Shown piece by piece: positions 23,358-32,961 of a stretch of 33,543 nucleotides of DNA. This DNA is from Myxococcota bacterium (GTDB lineage: Bacteria > Myxococcota_A > Polyangia > Polyangiales > JANWZI01). The notes under the pieces were generated by a model that did not search any database, was not told the DNA's origin, and saw only the letters and a program-made list of their open reading frames with translations. Every line of letters starts with the position of its first letter. Positions within the stretch are counted from its first letter, which is position 1. The stretch spans positions 1 to 33,543 of the forward strand of contig JANWZI010000041.1 of NCBI GenBank assembly GCA_025054695.1, given 5' to 3'. A program made the position numbers and the translations under genes.

Positions 23358-25124
23358 ATGTTTCCGCTACCTCTGCACGGTGCGCTCGACCCCGCCTCGC
23401 GGCGTGCGGGCACCACGCCGGGCTCATTCGCCGCGCGTCCCGACGTGGGGGGTCCGCGTGCGTTCAGCTCCCCCGACTCACCCGGGATGCCGCCACCGAG
23501 CGACAAGACCGCGTGGGACTTCCTCCCTCCCGGATGGAAGCGCGATCCCACGACGGGCTTCGCCATCGCGCCCGAGGGCTTCCGACCTGTCACGCAGCTC
23601 GAGTTCGCGCGGCTGGGCATCGTGACGCCGCAGATGCGTCGCGTGGCCGAGCGCGAGGGACACCTGACGCCCGAGCAGGTACGCGACGAGGTCGCCGCCG
23701 GGCGCATGATCGTCCCGGCCAACAGGGCGCATTTGTCGATGCGCCTCGATCCGATGGCAATCGGGCGGGCGGCGCGGACCAAGGTCAACGCGAATCTGGG
23801 CGCATCGCCCGTGCGCGCATCCGTCGACGAGGAGGTCGAGAAGATGCGCTGGGCCGTGCGCTGGGGGGCGGACACGGTGATGGATCTGTCGACGGGCGGG
23901 GATCTCGACCGCTGCCGGGAGGCGATCGTGCGGGCCGCGACGGTCCCCGTGGGAACGGTGCCCATCTACCAGATGATCGTCGGCCGCTCGGTCGAAGAGC
24001 TCGACGAGCGCGTCATCCTCGAGACGGTGAGGCGTCAGGCCGAGCAGGGCGTGGACTACTTCACGATTCACGCCGGCGTCCGCCTCGCGCACCTGCCGCT
24101 CGTTCGTGACCGGCTCATCGGCATCGTCTCGCGCGGTGGCTCGCTGCTCGCGCGCTGGATGATCGCGCACGGCCGCGACAATCCGATGTACGAGCTGTTC
24201 GATGCGCTCTGCGAGATCCTGCGCGAGCACGACGTCAGCTTCTCGCTCGGCGACGGGCTGCGTCCGGGCGGGCTGGCCGACGCCACCGACGCGGCGCAGC
24301 TCGCGGAGCTCGAGGTGCTTGGGGAGCTGACGGAGCGGGCGTGGCGGCACGGGTGCCAGGTCATGGTCGAGGGGCCCGGTCACGTTCCCTTCGACCACGT
24401 CGAGTACAACATGAAGCTGCAGCGCCGCGTCTGTCACGGCGCGCCCTTCTACGTCCTTGGGCCGCTGGTGACGGACATGTTCCCCGGCTACGACCACATC
24501 GCGTCGGCCATCGGCGCGACGGCGGCCGCGTACCACGGCGCCTCGATGCTCTGCTACGTGACACCGAAGGAGCACCTGGGGCTCCCGCGACGCGACGACG
24601 TCAAGCAGGGCTGCGTGGCGTACCGGATCGCGGCCCACGCGGCGGACGTGGCGCTCGGGATTCCGGGGAGCCGAGACCGCGACGACGAGCTGACGCGGGC
24701 GCGCGCCGCGCTGCACTGGCAGCGTCAGTTCGAGCTCGCCTTCGACGGGGAGCTGGCGCGCGCGCTACACGACGAGGATCTCGACGTCGACACGGACTTC
24801 TGCGCGATGTGCGGGCACGACTGGTGCAGCGTGCGCATCAGCAAGCAGATCGCCCAATTCGCGAGCGGCAAGGATCCCGCGTTCCAGCGCGGGCGGCCTG
24901 CGCCCAGCCCGGGGCTGTCCGAGGCGCAGATCGCGCTGCTCGAAGCGCGAGGCGAGGCGAGCCCGGAGCGTCTGCATCGACTCGCCGCGCGCACGCGGCG
25001 CGCCGTCGGTGGCGAGGTGGGACAGAAGGCGGTGTGTCACAGCGATCTCGTCGACGAGGCGCAGGCTCGCAGGTTGCAGCACGAGCGGCTGGCCGCCGCG
25101 GTCGACGACGCCTCGACCCCCTGA
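23358..25124 (+). CDS. thiC: Phosphomethylpyrimidine synthase (ThiC)
   Basis: The product has 588 residues. It converts aminoimidazole ribotide to hydroxymethylpyrimidine phosphate using a 4Fe-4S cluster and S-adenosylmethionine in thiamine synthesis. Family blocks are unmistakable: [85 protein letters not shown] and [12 protein letters not shown]. The cluster motif is CX2CX4C at C482, C485 and C490 (CAMCGHDWC). The N-terminal ~50 residues are Pro/Ser-rich and lineage-specific; an ATG at 23487 is an alternative start, since neither has a visible ribosome-binding site. An extra C-terminal ~90 residues follow the Cys motif. nadA begins 66 bp downstream. Confidence 0.95.
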   Translation: MFPLPLHGALDPASRRAGTTPGSFAARPDVGGPRAFSSPDSPGMPPPSDKTAWDFLPPGWKRDPTTGFAIAPEGFRPVTQLEFARLGIVTPQMRRVAEREGHLTPEQVRDEVAAGRMIVPANRAHLSMRLDPMAIGRAARTKVNANLGASPVRASVDEEVEKMRWAVRWGADTVMDLSTGGDLDRCREAIVRAATVPVGTVPIYQMIVGRSVEELDERVILETVRRQAEQGVDYFTIHAGVRLAHLPLVRDRLIGIVSRGGSLLARWMIAHGRDNPMYELFDALCEILREHDVSFSLGDGLRPGGLADATDAAQLAELEVLGELTERAWRHGCQVMVEGPGHVPFDHVEYNMKLQRRVCHGAPFYVLGPLVTDMFPGYDHIASAIGATAAAYHGASMLCYVTPKEHLGLPRRDDVKQGCVAYRIAAHAADVALGIPGSRDRDDELTRARAALHWQRQFELAFDGELARALHDEDLDVDTDFCAMCGHDWCSVRISKQIAQFASGKDPAFQRGRPAPSPGLSEAQIALLEARGEASPERLHRLAARTRRAVGGEVGQKAVCHSDLVDEAQARRLQHERLAAAVDDASTP

Positions 25125-25190
25125 CGAGCTGGTCCGCGCAGCGAGCCGGTCGCATACTGCGAGAACGCCCGCCCGGGACGGTCCTCGCGA

Positions 25191-26621
25191 ATGATGCCCT
25201 CGTTCCCTTCGATCATCGTCGAGCGTGACACCATCCGTGCCGAGGGGGCGTTCGCCGTGAGCCAGGCGGCGTACCTCGATCCGGATCCCGCGCTGGTCGC
25301 GGAGCTGGACGCGCGGCTCGTCGAGGAACGAACCGGGGTCGTCGCGCACTACTACATGGACCCGGAGCTGCAGGGCGCGCTCGCCGCCTGCCCGCGCGCG
25401 GCGGTCCACATCGCCGACTCGCTCGCGATGGCCGAGCAGGCCGTCGAGATGGCACGCCGCGGGGCTCGCCGCGTCCTGGTGCTCGGCGTCGACTTCATGG
25501 CGGAAAATGCGCGCGCTACGCTCGATGCCGCGGGCTTCGAGCACGTGCCCGTCTACCGCGTCGTCGCGGGAGAGGTCGGTTGCTCGCTCGCAGCGGCGGC
25601 CGATGCACCGGCGTATCTGGCGTGGCTGCAGCGCGCGGCCCGGCAGCCGCGCTCGGTCCACGTCGTCTACGTCAACACCAGCCTGACGGCCAAGGCGCGT
25701 GCCGAAGCGTTGCTGCCGACGATCGCGTGCACCTCGTCGAACGTCGTTCGCACGCTGCTGTCGCTGTACGCAGAGTTGCCGGGCGTCCATGTCTGGTTCG
25801 GTCCCGACTCCTACATGGGCCGCAACCTGGAGGCGCTGCTGCGGCGGCAGGCCGCGATGGGCGACGAGACCGTGCGCGGCCTGCACGCGGGGCTCGACGC
25901 CGCCGCGTTGCGCGACGCGTGCGATCGGTTCCACGCCTACCCGTCGGGCACGTGTATCGTGCACGAGCAATTCGGCGCGTCGATCGTCGAGCGGGTACGG
26001 CGCGAGCTGCCCGACGCGGACGTCGCGGCGCACCTCGAGGTGCCCGGTGAGATGTTCGACCTCGCCCTCGAGCGCGCGTCCGAGGGACGAGGCGTGGTGG
26101 GATCGACGTCCAACATCCTCGAATTCATCGTGCGGCGCGCGCAGCAGCGGCCGGACGGAACGGTCCGGGTCGTGCTCGGCACCGAGACCGGCATGGTCGG
26201 ATCCATCGTCCGGGGCGTGAGGCGGGCCCTCGCGCCCGGCGGTCGCGTCGAGATCGTGTTTCCCGTCGCCGCGGAGGCGATTCGGGCGACGCAGGACCCG
26301 GAACTGCCCGTCGTGCCCGGTGGTGGAGGTGAGGGTTGCACCGTCGCCGGCGGATGCGCGACGTGTCCGTACATGAAGATGTCGTCGCTCGACGCGCTTA
26401 TGGACGTGGTTCGGCGCCTGGGGCGAGTCGACGAGGCGACGCTCGCGCCGCTGGCGCCACGACGGCCGGACACCATGGTTGCCGGGCGTCCGGCGTATGA
26501 GCTGGGGCGCGCGCCGATCGCGGCGATGCGCGAGCTCGGACGCACGGGACGGCTTCCCGAGGCGCTACGCCGTCGCGTGCTCGGGGAGCCGTCGACGGCG
26601 CCGACGGACGCGACGGCGTGA
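25191..26621 (+). CDS. nadA: Quinolinate synthase (NadA)
   Basis: The product has 476 residues. It condenses iminoaspartate with dihydroxyacetone phosphate to quinolinate in NAD synthesis, using a 4Fe-4S cluster. VVAHYYMDPELQGAL, VHIADSLAMAEQA, VVYVNTSLTAKARAE, CTSSNVVRT, VWFGPDSYMGRNL, GTCIVHEQF, GSTSNILEFI and VVLGTETGMVGSIVRGV are family blocks. Candidate cluster ligands are Cys180 (IACTSSN), Cys255 (GTCIVH) and the C-terminal C389/C392 (GGCATCPYM), as in the CxxCP-ending bacterial type. The length is longer than the ~350-residue usual form, with an extra tail after ELGRTGRLPEAL. nadB and nadC are not in the window. Both it and ThiC depend on Fe-S clusters. Confidence 0.95.
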   Translation: MMPSFPSIIVERDTIRAEGAFAVSQAAYLDPDPALVAELDARLVEERTGVVAHYYMDPELQGALAACPRAAVHIADSLAMAEQAVEMARRGARRVLVLGVDFMAENARATLDAAGFEHVPVYRVVAGEVGCSLAAAADAPAYLAWLQRAARQPRSVHVVYVNTSLTAKARAEALLPTIACTSSNVVRTLLSLYAELPGVHVWFGPDSYMGRNLEALLRRQAAMGDETVRGLHAGLDAAALRDACDRFHAYPSGTCIVHEQFGASIVERVRRELPDADVAAHLEVPGEMFDLALERASEGRGVVGSTSNILEFIVRRAQQRPDGTVRVVLGTETGMVGSIVRGVRRALAPGGRVEIVFPVAAEAIRATQDPELPVVPGGGGEGCTVAGGCATCPYMKMSSLDALMDVVRRLGRVDEATLAPLAPRRPDTMVAGRPAYELGRAPIAAMRELGRTGRLPEALRRRVLGEPSTAPTDATA

Positions 26622-26933
26622 CGGACGGGTGGACGGTCAGTCGTCCGTGGCTGCGGACCCGAAACGGGACCTGCGCTCCGGCTCCGCCTCGGACTCTGAC
26701 AACCGCAGTTAGGTTGGTTAAAGGGGGTGAAACTCCGGCTCGGTCTCGGCGTCGGTCTCGGTCTCGGACTCGGTCTCGGTCTCGGACTCCGACTCCGACT
26801 CCGACTCGGGCTCGGTTTCGGGCTCAGCCTCGGACTCGGGCTCGGCCTCGGTCTCGGCGTCGGTCTCGGATTCGCAACACCCCTGGGCACCGTCAGCCCC
26901 TGTGACCGCCGCCGCACCGAGGTGCGCGCGAGA
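26622..26933. other. Convergent spacer with hexamer array C
   Basis: A 312-bp gap between the stops of nadA and the SDR gene. It holds array C (26737-26874), a few looser units at about 26670-26700, and a 5-bp hairpin CGCAC-CGAG-GTGCG (26913-26926) close to the SDR stop. I see no T-tract terminator and no gene. Confidence 0.5.
26737..26874 (+). repeat. Degenerate hexanucleotide array C
   Basis: Twenty-three 6-base units run in phase: GGCTCG, GTCTCG, GCGTCG, GTCTCG, GTCTCG, GACTCG and so on, with three consecutive GACTCC. The GTCTCG, GCGTCG, GTCTCG trio at the start recurs at the end (26857-26868 region). Orientation of the GG-strand is plus, as in A and B. Confidence 0.8.
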
Positions 26934-27727
26934 TCAGCTCTCGAGCCCGAGCGTGCGTCCGGCGAGCCGTGCGCCGCCGTCGGCGACGAGGGTCGTACCG
27001 GTCACGAGCGCGGCGGCGTCGGAGACCAGGAACGTCGCGAGCGTGGCGATCTCGTCGATACGGCCGAACCGGCGCATGGGAATGACACGCCGGAAGCGTT
27101 CCCGGATCGGTTCCGGGACGAGCCGGGCGAGACCCTCGGTGTCCTCGACGGGGCCGGGAGCGAGCCCGACGACGCGCACGCCGAACGGCCCCCACTCGAG
27201 TGCGAGCGAGCGTGTGAGCGAATCGACGGCGGCCTTGGCCGCCGAGGCGTGGGCCTGCATCGGCGTCGCACCGTGGTGGAGCGTCGCGCTCACGTTGAGG
27301 ATCACGCCGCCGTGGTCGCGCATCCACGCGTCGAAGACCGCGCGCGAGGCGTGCCAGGTGCCGCGGGCGTCGATGTCCATGACGGCGCGGAAACCGTTGG
27401 GCGAGATGGCGGCGGCCGGGGCGAGGAAGTTGCCGGCGGCCGCGTTGACGAGCACGTCGAGTCGGCCGAAGCGCTCGAGGCACGTGCGCACCGCGGCGGC
27501 CACCGCCTCCGGCTCGCGCACGTCCGCCGGCGTCGCGATGGCGGTCCGGCCCGTTTCCCGCTCGATGCAGGCCGCGGCCTCGACGAGGCGGTCGGCCCTG
27601 CGGCCGAGCAACGCGACGCGAGCGCCGTGCGCGGCCAGCGCGCGCGCGATGCCGAGCCCGATGCCCGAGCCACCGCCCGTCACCAGGGCCGCACGGCCGG
27701 CGAGCAGGTCCGGCCGCAGCAAGCCGT

Positions 27728-27731
<4 letters not shown>
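26934..27731 (-). CDS. SDR oxidoreductase resembling peroxisomal-type 2,4-dienoyl-CoA reductase
   Basis: The product has 265 residues. The NADPH-binding motif is TGGGSGIG (18-25). AAAGNFLAPAAAISPNGFRAVMDIDARGTWHASRAVF, DHGGVILNVSATLHHGATPMQAHASAAKAAVDSLTRSLALEWGPFGVRV and LAPGPVEDTEGLARL match the DECR2 branch. This branch lacks the usual YxxxK and has HAxxAK instead, as here. It would reduce 2,4-dienoyl-CoA in the breakdown of unsaturated fatty acids. The GTG at 27731 overlaps the metallophosphoesterase stop (GTGA), with GAGGAG 8 bases upstream. No other beta-oxidation gene is nearby. Confidence 0.85.
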
Positions 27732-28738
<1,007 letters not shown>

Positions 28739-28817
28739 GATACGTCCGGCCGACGAGGCCGACCAGCCGGAAGGGGTGCGCGCCGTGGGGGACCGAGCCG
28801 ACGTCCCGGTGTGAGGG
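28739..28817 (-). other. Short spacer upstream of the metallophosphoesterase gene
   Basis: The 79-bp gap between the 63-aa gene and the metallophosphoesterase gene holds no hexamer array, no obvious hairpin with a T-tract and no clear promoter, so the two may be cotranscribed. Confidence 0.3.
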
Positions 28818-29009
28818 TCACGGACTTGGTCGCGCGCCCAGGTCGATGATCACGACGCCTCGATCCTTCTCCTCGTCGTCGTATCGCGACGAGTCGGGAC
28901 GCGGAGGCGGACCGGGCAGCGGGAGCTCGAGCACGGGCTGAGGCTCACGCCGGCGCGCCTCTTCTTCTTCGCGCTTGCGGATTTGCTCGATGATGAACGG
29001 CGGCAGCAC
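28818..29009 (-). CDS. Small conserved-looking protein of 63 residues
   Basis: The product reads LPPFIIEQIRKREEEEARRRE, then a Pro-rich linker (LPLPGPPPRP), an acidic patch (DDEEKDRG) and a terminal VVIIDL. The charged helix, Pro-rich linker and short hydrophobic tail repeat a layout I associate with small myxobacterial proteins, though I cannot name a family. The start is a GTG at 29009, and a good sigma70-type promoter lies 58 bases upstream. It is the first gene of the run with the metallophosphoesterase and SDR genes. Function unknown; it may be an adaptor that binds partners through its tail. Confidence 0.6.
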   Translation of the reverse strand: MLPPFIIEQIRKREEEEARRREPQPVLELPLPGPPPRPDSSRYDDEEKDRGVVIIDLGARPSP

Positions 29010-29066
29010 GGCGCGTCCCGCGATGCCCGCCGGGCCCAGGCGCTCCAGCGAGCACCTTCGAAAGCC

Positions 29067-29094
29067 ACTATAGCAATCCGCCCGGTCGTGACAA
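29067..29094 (-). promoter_or_regulatory. Candidate sigma70-type promoter for the 63-aa gene
   Basis: On minus, TTGTCA (29094-29089) is followed after 16 bases by TATAGT (29072-29067). Both match the consensus in four to five positions, notable in such a GC-rich background. It lies in the divergent spacer to the DUF4350 gene. Confidence 0.55.
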
Positions 29095-29104
29095 GCTCGG
29101 TACG

Positions 29105-30373
29105 ATGGCCCGTTTCGACGCGGGGTCCCGGTGGCGCTCGAGACTCCGTGGCGTCCTGCCGTGCGCCCTGCTCCTCGCGATGGCCGCACCGCGGTCCGCA
29201 CGCGCGAACGACGACTTCGACCCGAGGGGCCGGGGTTGGAACGGGCTCTCGGAGCTCGTCTCGCTGGCGGCGGACGCCGGAGTCAGGCTCCGGATCGCCG
29301 AACGCAGGCTCGACGTGGGCACGCTCGAGGCCGACGACGGTCTGTTTGTGGTCCATCCGCGCCGGCGACTTCCGGTCGGTGCGCTCGACGCCATGCTGCG
29401 CGCAGGGGGTCGAATCGTGCTCGCCGACGATTTCGGCCGCGGAGACGCGCTGCTCGCGCGCTACCGCATCGAGCGCGGGCGCCCTCGCGGTGCGCGGGCC
29501 CTGCGCCTGCGGGACCGGCCCGCCCTGTTGCTCGCGCAGCCGACGGGCCGCAGCCCGCTGACGGACGGCGTCCGAGTCGGAGTGCTCACAAATCGTCCGG
29601 CCGTCGTGCGCCATCGGGCGCTTCGTCCGCTGCTGCGGCTCGAGGCCGACGAGGGCGTTCTGCTGACCGGATCGGTGGGACGAGGCCGGCTCGCGGTGCT
29701 TTCCGATCCGAGCGTGCTGGTCAACGGCATGCTCGCGCTCTCGGACAACCGTCGGCTGGCGCGCGCGCTACTGGCGTGGGCGGGGGCCGGATCGGGTCGC
29801 GTCGTTCTCGCCCCCCCCAACGCGACGATTCACGGTCGATTCGGCGAGCCCGGAGCGCCGCTGCCGCCCGACGCGATCGGCGCCTGGCTCGACGAGCTGT
29901 CGCGCGCGACGCCACCGGCCGGAGCGATGCAGGCCCTGGCCGCAGTCGTGGCCATTCTCGCACTGCTCGTGGCCGCGGGCTCTCTGTCGCGTCGCTCGCC
30001 GTACCGCGCCGAGGCGCTGCTGCCGCCCGCAGCCGGTGGCGGGGGCATCGGCGGTCGCTGGGAGGCGCTCGTTCGATGGCGCGGTTCGTGGCTCGGTCCG
30101 CTGCTGCTGTATCGCCACGAGCTGGAAGCCGAGATCGCGCGACGCATCGGACGTGCTGGTGGGCGCTGGACCCTTCGGGATCTCGTCGAGGCTCTGCGGG
30201 CGCGGGGCGACGAGGCGCTCGCGTCGCAGGGGCGTGCCCTGTGGCTGTGGCTGGACGAGCTCGAGCGGGCGCAGGATCTGCCTCCCGGCGCGCCTTGGGT
30301 GGGTCGTCGGGCGTTCGCACGCGCGGTCGCGCTGGGAGAGCGTATCCTCCGGTGTCTGGGAGAGTCTCCGTGA
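29105..30373 (+). CDS. DUF4350-type membrane protein
   Basis: The product has 422 residues. A signal peptide (LRGVLPCALLLAMAAPRSARA) is followed by an extracytoplasmic domain of about 230 residues (NGLSELVSLAADAGVRLRIAE, DDGLFVVHPRRRLPVGALDAMLRAGGRIVLADDFG) typical of DUF4350. Then comes a transmembrane segment (MQALAAVVAILALLVAAGSL, about 274-293) and a cytosolic helical tail rich in Arg. DUF4350 proteins commonly sit with MoxR and DUF58 genes, as here. The GTGA overlap with the next gene implies coupling. Role: probably the membrane-anchored part of a MoxR-dependent assembly or quality-control system. Confidence 0.8.
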   Translation: MARFDAGSRWRSRLRGVLPCALLLAMAAPRSARANDDFDPRGRGWNGLSELVSLAADAGVRLRIAERRLDVGTLEADDGLFVVHPRRRLPVGALDAMLRAGGRIVLADDFGRGDALLARYRIERGRPRGARALRLRDRPALLLAQPTGRSPLTDGVRVGVLTNRPAVVRHRALRPLLRLEADEGVLLTGSVGRGRLAVLSDPSVLVNGMLALSDNRRLARALLAWAGAGSGRVVLAPPNATIHGRFGEPGAPLPPDAIGAWLDELSRATPPAGAMQALAAVVAILALLVAAGSLSRRSPYRAEALLPPAAGGGGIGGRWEALVRWRGSWLGPLLLYRHELEAEIARRIGRAGGRWTLRDLVEALRARGDEALASQGRALWLWLDELERAQDLPPGAPWVGRRAFARAVALGERILRCLGESP

Positions 30374-31338
30374 GGGTTCATGCGATCGCGGCCAGCGAGG
30401 TCGCCTGGGCCGCCGAGCGCGCGCGCGCCGTTGTCGACGAGGTGCAAGCGGTGTACGTGGGCCCGCGCGAGGTGCCCGAGCTGCTCCTGGTGGCATTGCT
30501 CGCGGGGGGCCACGTGCTGCTCGAGGGCGTGCCGGGCGTCGCCAAGACGACCCTCGTCAAGGCGTTCGCGGCGACGCTCGGTTGCTCCTTCCGCCGCATT
30601 CAGTTCACGCCGGACCTGATGCCCGCGGACATCACCGGGACGTACGTGCTCTCGCCGCGTGACGGGACCTTCCGGCTGCACGAGGGGCCCATCTTCGCGC
30701 AGGTGGTGCTCGGCGACGAGATCAACCGCGCGCCCGCCAAGACGCAGTCGGCGTTGCTCGAGGCAATGCAGGAGCGACAGGTCACCATCGAGGGGCAGAC
30801 GCGCCCGTTGCCCGAGCCGTTTCTCGTGCTCGCGACGCAGAACCCGGTGGAGCAGGCCGGCACCTATCCGCTGCCCGAGGCGCAGATCGACCGGTTCCTG
30901 GTGCGCGTGCTGGTCGGCTATCCGAGCGAGCGGGACGAGCGCGGCATCCTCGAGCGGTTCCTGGGCGAGCCCCCCCGCGCGCGGCAGGTGCTCGACCCCG
31001 AGGAGGTCGTGCGCATGCAGGCCCTGGTCCGCGGCGTCCACGTCGAGAGCGAGATTCTCGACTACGTCGTGCGCCTGGCGGCGTGGACGCGGCGGCAGCC
31101 GCGCGTGCTGCTCGGAGCCTCGCCGCGCGCCTCGCTCGGTCTTCTGTCCGCGGCGCGCGCGCGTGCCCTGTGCTCCGGTCGGCAGTACGCGTTGCCCGAC
31201 GACGTCAAGGCCCTGGCCGTGCCGGTGCTCGCGCATCGCCTCGTGCTCGCGCCCGACGCGGAAATGGAGGGGACGCGGCCCGAGGCGCTCGTCGCGCAGG
31301 CCCTGGGCGAGGTCGGCCACCGGCGCGAGCCGCGCTAG
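30370..31338 (+). CDS. MoxR-family AAA+ ATPase
   Basis: The product has 322 residues. Walker A is GVPGVAKTT (53-61). Walker B with the following MoxR signature is VVLGDEINRAPAKTQSALLEAMQERQVTI, and sensor 1 is VLATQNPVEQAGTYPLPEAQIDRF. The C-terminal lid has RASLGLLSAARARALCSGRQYALPDDVKA. MoxR ATPases act as chaperone-like remodelers of proteins with vWA domains, and the next gene encodes a DUF58 protein with a vWA-like region. The GTG start overlaps the DUF4350 stop and GGGAGAG lies upstream. Confidence 0.92.
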   Translation: MRVHAIAASEVAWAAERARAVVDEVQAVYVGPREVPELLLVALLAGGHVLLEGVPGVAKTTLVKAFAATLGCSFRRIQFTPDLMPADITGTYVLSPRDGTFRLHEGPIFAQVVLGDEINRAPAKTQSALLEAMQERQVTIEGQTRPLPEPFLVLATQNPVEQAGTYPLPEAQIDRFLVRVLVGYPSERDERGILERFLGEPPRARQVLDPEEVVRMQALVRGVHVESEILDYVVRLAAWTRRQPRVLLGASPRASLGLLSAARARALCSGRQYALPDDVKALAVPVLAHRLVLAPDAEMEGTRPEALVAQALGEVGHRREPR

Positions 31339-31341
31339 GCC

Positions 31342-32961
31342 GTGCTGCCGCTGCCGACGTGGCCGACCGTGCTCGCGAGCGCAGGCGCGGCGATCTGGAT
31401 CGCGCTCGGGATCGCCGCGCTGGATGCGGTGCTCGTGGCGGCCGGCGGCTGCGTGCTGCTGGGGCTCGTGCTGGCGTTTGCCGCGAGCGTGCCGCTCGGG
31501 CGCAGGGTGCGCACGCGCCGCCTCGAGCTGGCCTGGTGGCTTTCGGGCGGCTCGTCGGGCGAGGGCACGGTGATTGTGCCCGGTACGCCGTTCGAGATCC
31601 GTTGCTATGTGCGTCACGTCGACGCACGCACGCTGCGGCTGCGGGAGCTGGTGCCGTTGACCGACGGTGCGCATGGAGCGCTCGAGGAGGGCGCGACGCC
31701 CACGGCGTCGGACGTGCTTGAGGTACCGCCGGGCACCCGCGTCGAGTTCGGTCTGCGGCTGCTCGCGCCGGCCGTGGGGCGGGTGGTGGTGCACGGCTTG
31801 GCGAGCCGGCTGCTCGGACCGCTCGGTCTGTTTGAGGTGCCGCTGTATTTCCCCAACCCGATCGTCGTGCGCGTGCTTCCGCGTGCTGCGCGGCTGGGGA
31901 CGACCGGCCCGGCGCGCGTCGCGGTCGAGCGTGCCGGGCTGTCGGGCGTGCGACGCCGCGGCGAGGGAACGGAGCTGCACGAGTTGCGCGAGCACCGGCC
32001 CGGTGATCCGTTCCGAGCGATCGCCTGGAAGGCGAGCGCGCGTCGCGGGCGTCTCGTCGTGCGCGAGCTCGAGCAGGAAATCCAGCGGACGCACGTCGCC
32101 GTGCTCGACGTCAGCGGCACCATGCGCGGGGGTCCGCCGGGCCGACGCAAGCTGGACGTGGCCATCGACGCGGTGGCGACCGACGCCCGTCGGGTGCTGG
32201 AGCAGGGCGACCGTTTCGGATTGTGGTGCGTCGACGGGCGCGTCACGGCCCACGTGGTGCCGCGGGAGGGTCCGGGACAGTTGCCCCGCGTGTGGGACGC
32301 GCTGCTGTCGGTGACGGCGGTCGTCGATGCGGACCTGACCGACGTCGATGACGACGCACTCGTCGAGATCGTCGCTCGCTACGTGCGGACGCAGGACGGT
32401 GTCGAAATCGCCCGCCACGGTCGCCCGCCGCGCCTCGACGTCGAGGCGCTGCTCAGCCACGTCCGACGCGTGCTCGGGTCCGGCCGTGCGGACGGCATCG
32501 TCGCCCCAACGCCACAGTCGGCGCTGCTGCGGCGTTACTGCCAGCAGCGCGCGATCGCGCTGTCGCCCCGACCGGAGCCGGGTGCCGGCGTCAAGGCGCG
32601 TGGCTTTGCCGACGCCATGCGCGCGATCGTCGCGCGTTCTTCGGAGCCGGTCGAGGTGACGCTCGTGACGGACTTCGACGCGATGGACGATCTGGAGCCG
32701 CTGCTCGCGGCGGTTCGACTCGCTCGAGCCCGAGCCCACCGCGTCCGGTGCGTCGCGATCGACGGACGCGGGCTGCTGCCGCTGCCGCGCGACGAGCACG
32801 AGCGGGCGCTCGCGGTGGTGCTCGGCCACGGCGAGGTGCGCCGACTGTCCCGCGCGCGCGCGCAGTTCGGAGCGCTGGGGGTACCCGTCGTCACGCTCGG
32901 AAGTCTCGCGCGGGACTCGTGGATGCCGCCGCGGTCGCGCACCGCGCAGGCCGTGGCGTGA
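31342..32961 (+). CDS. DUF58 domain protein, MoxR partner
   Basis: The product has 539 residues. Two N-terminal transmembrane segments (about 8-30 and 33-50) anchor it. The DUF58 signature is present (LHELREHRPGDPFRAIAWKASARRGRLVVRELE), followed by a vWA-like region with VAVLDVSGTM, where the MIDAS motif reads DxSxT instead of DxSxS. GTG at 31342 lies 4 bases after the MoxR stop codon. DUF58 proteins are the usual substrates or adaptors of MoxR ATPases. The overlap with rsmA (GTGA) suggests one transcript. Confidence 0.88.
   Translation: MLPLPTWPTVLASAGAAIWIALGIAALDAVLVAAGGCVLLGLVLAFAASVPLGRRVRTRRLELAWWLSGGSSGEGTVIVPGTPFEIRCYVRHVDARTLRLRELVPLTDGAHGALEEGATPTASDVLEVPPGTRVEFGLRLLAPAVGRVVVHGLASRLLGPLGLFEVPLYFPNPIVVRVLPRAARLGTTGPARVAVERAGLSGVRRRGEGTELHELREHRPGDPFRAIAWKASARRGRLVVRELEQEIQRTHVAVLDVSGTMRGGPPGRRKLDVAIDAVATDARRVLEQGDRFGLWCVDGRVTAHVVPREGPGQLPRVWDALLSVTAVVDADLTDVDDDALVEIVARYVRTQDGVEIARHGRPPRLDVEALLSHVRRVLGSGRADGIVAPTPQSALLRRYCQQRAIALSPRPEPGAGVKARGFADAMRAIVARSSEPVEVTLVTDFDAMDDLEPLLAAVRLARARAHRVRCVAIDGRGLLPLPRDEHERALAVVLGHGEVRRLSRARAQFGALGVPVVTLGSLARDSWMPPRSRTAQAVA

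Noticed and set aside
29830..32829. Long open frame of about 1,000 residues on minus
   Set aside because: It lies antisense to the DUF4350, MoxR and DUF58 genes, whose family motifs are clear on plus.
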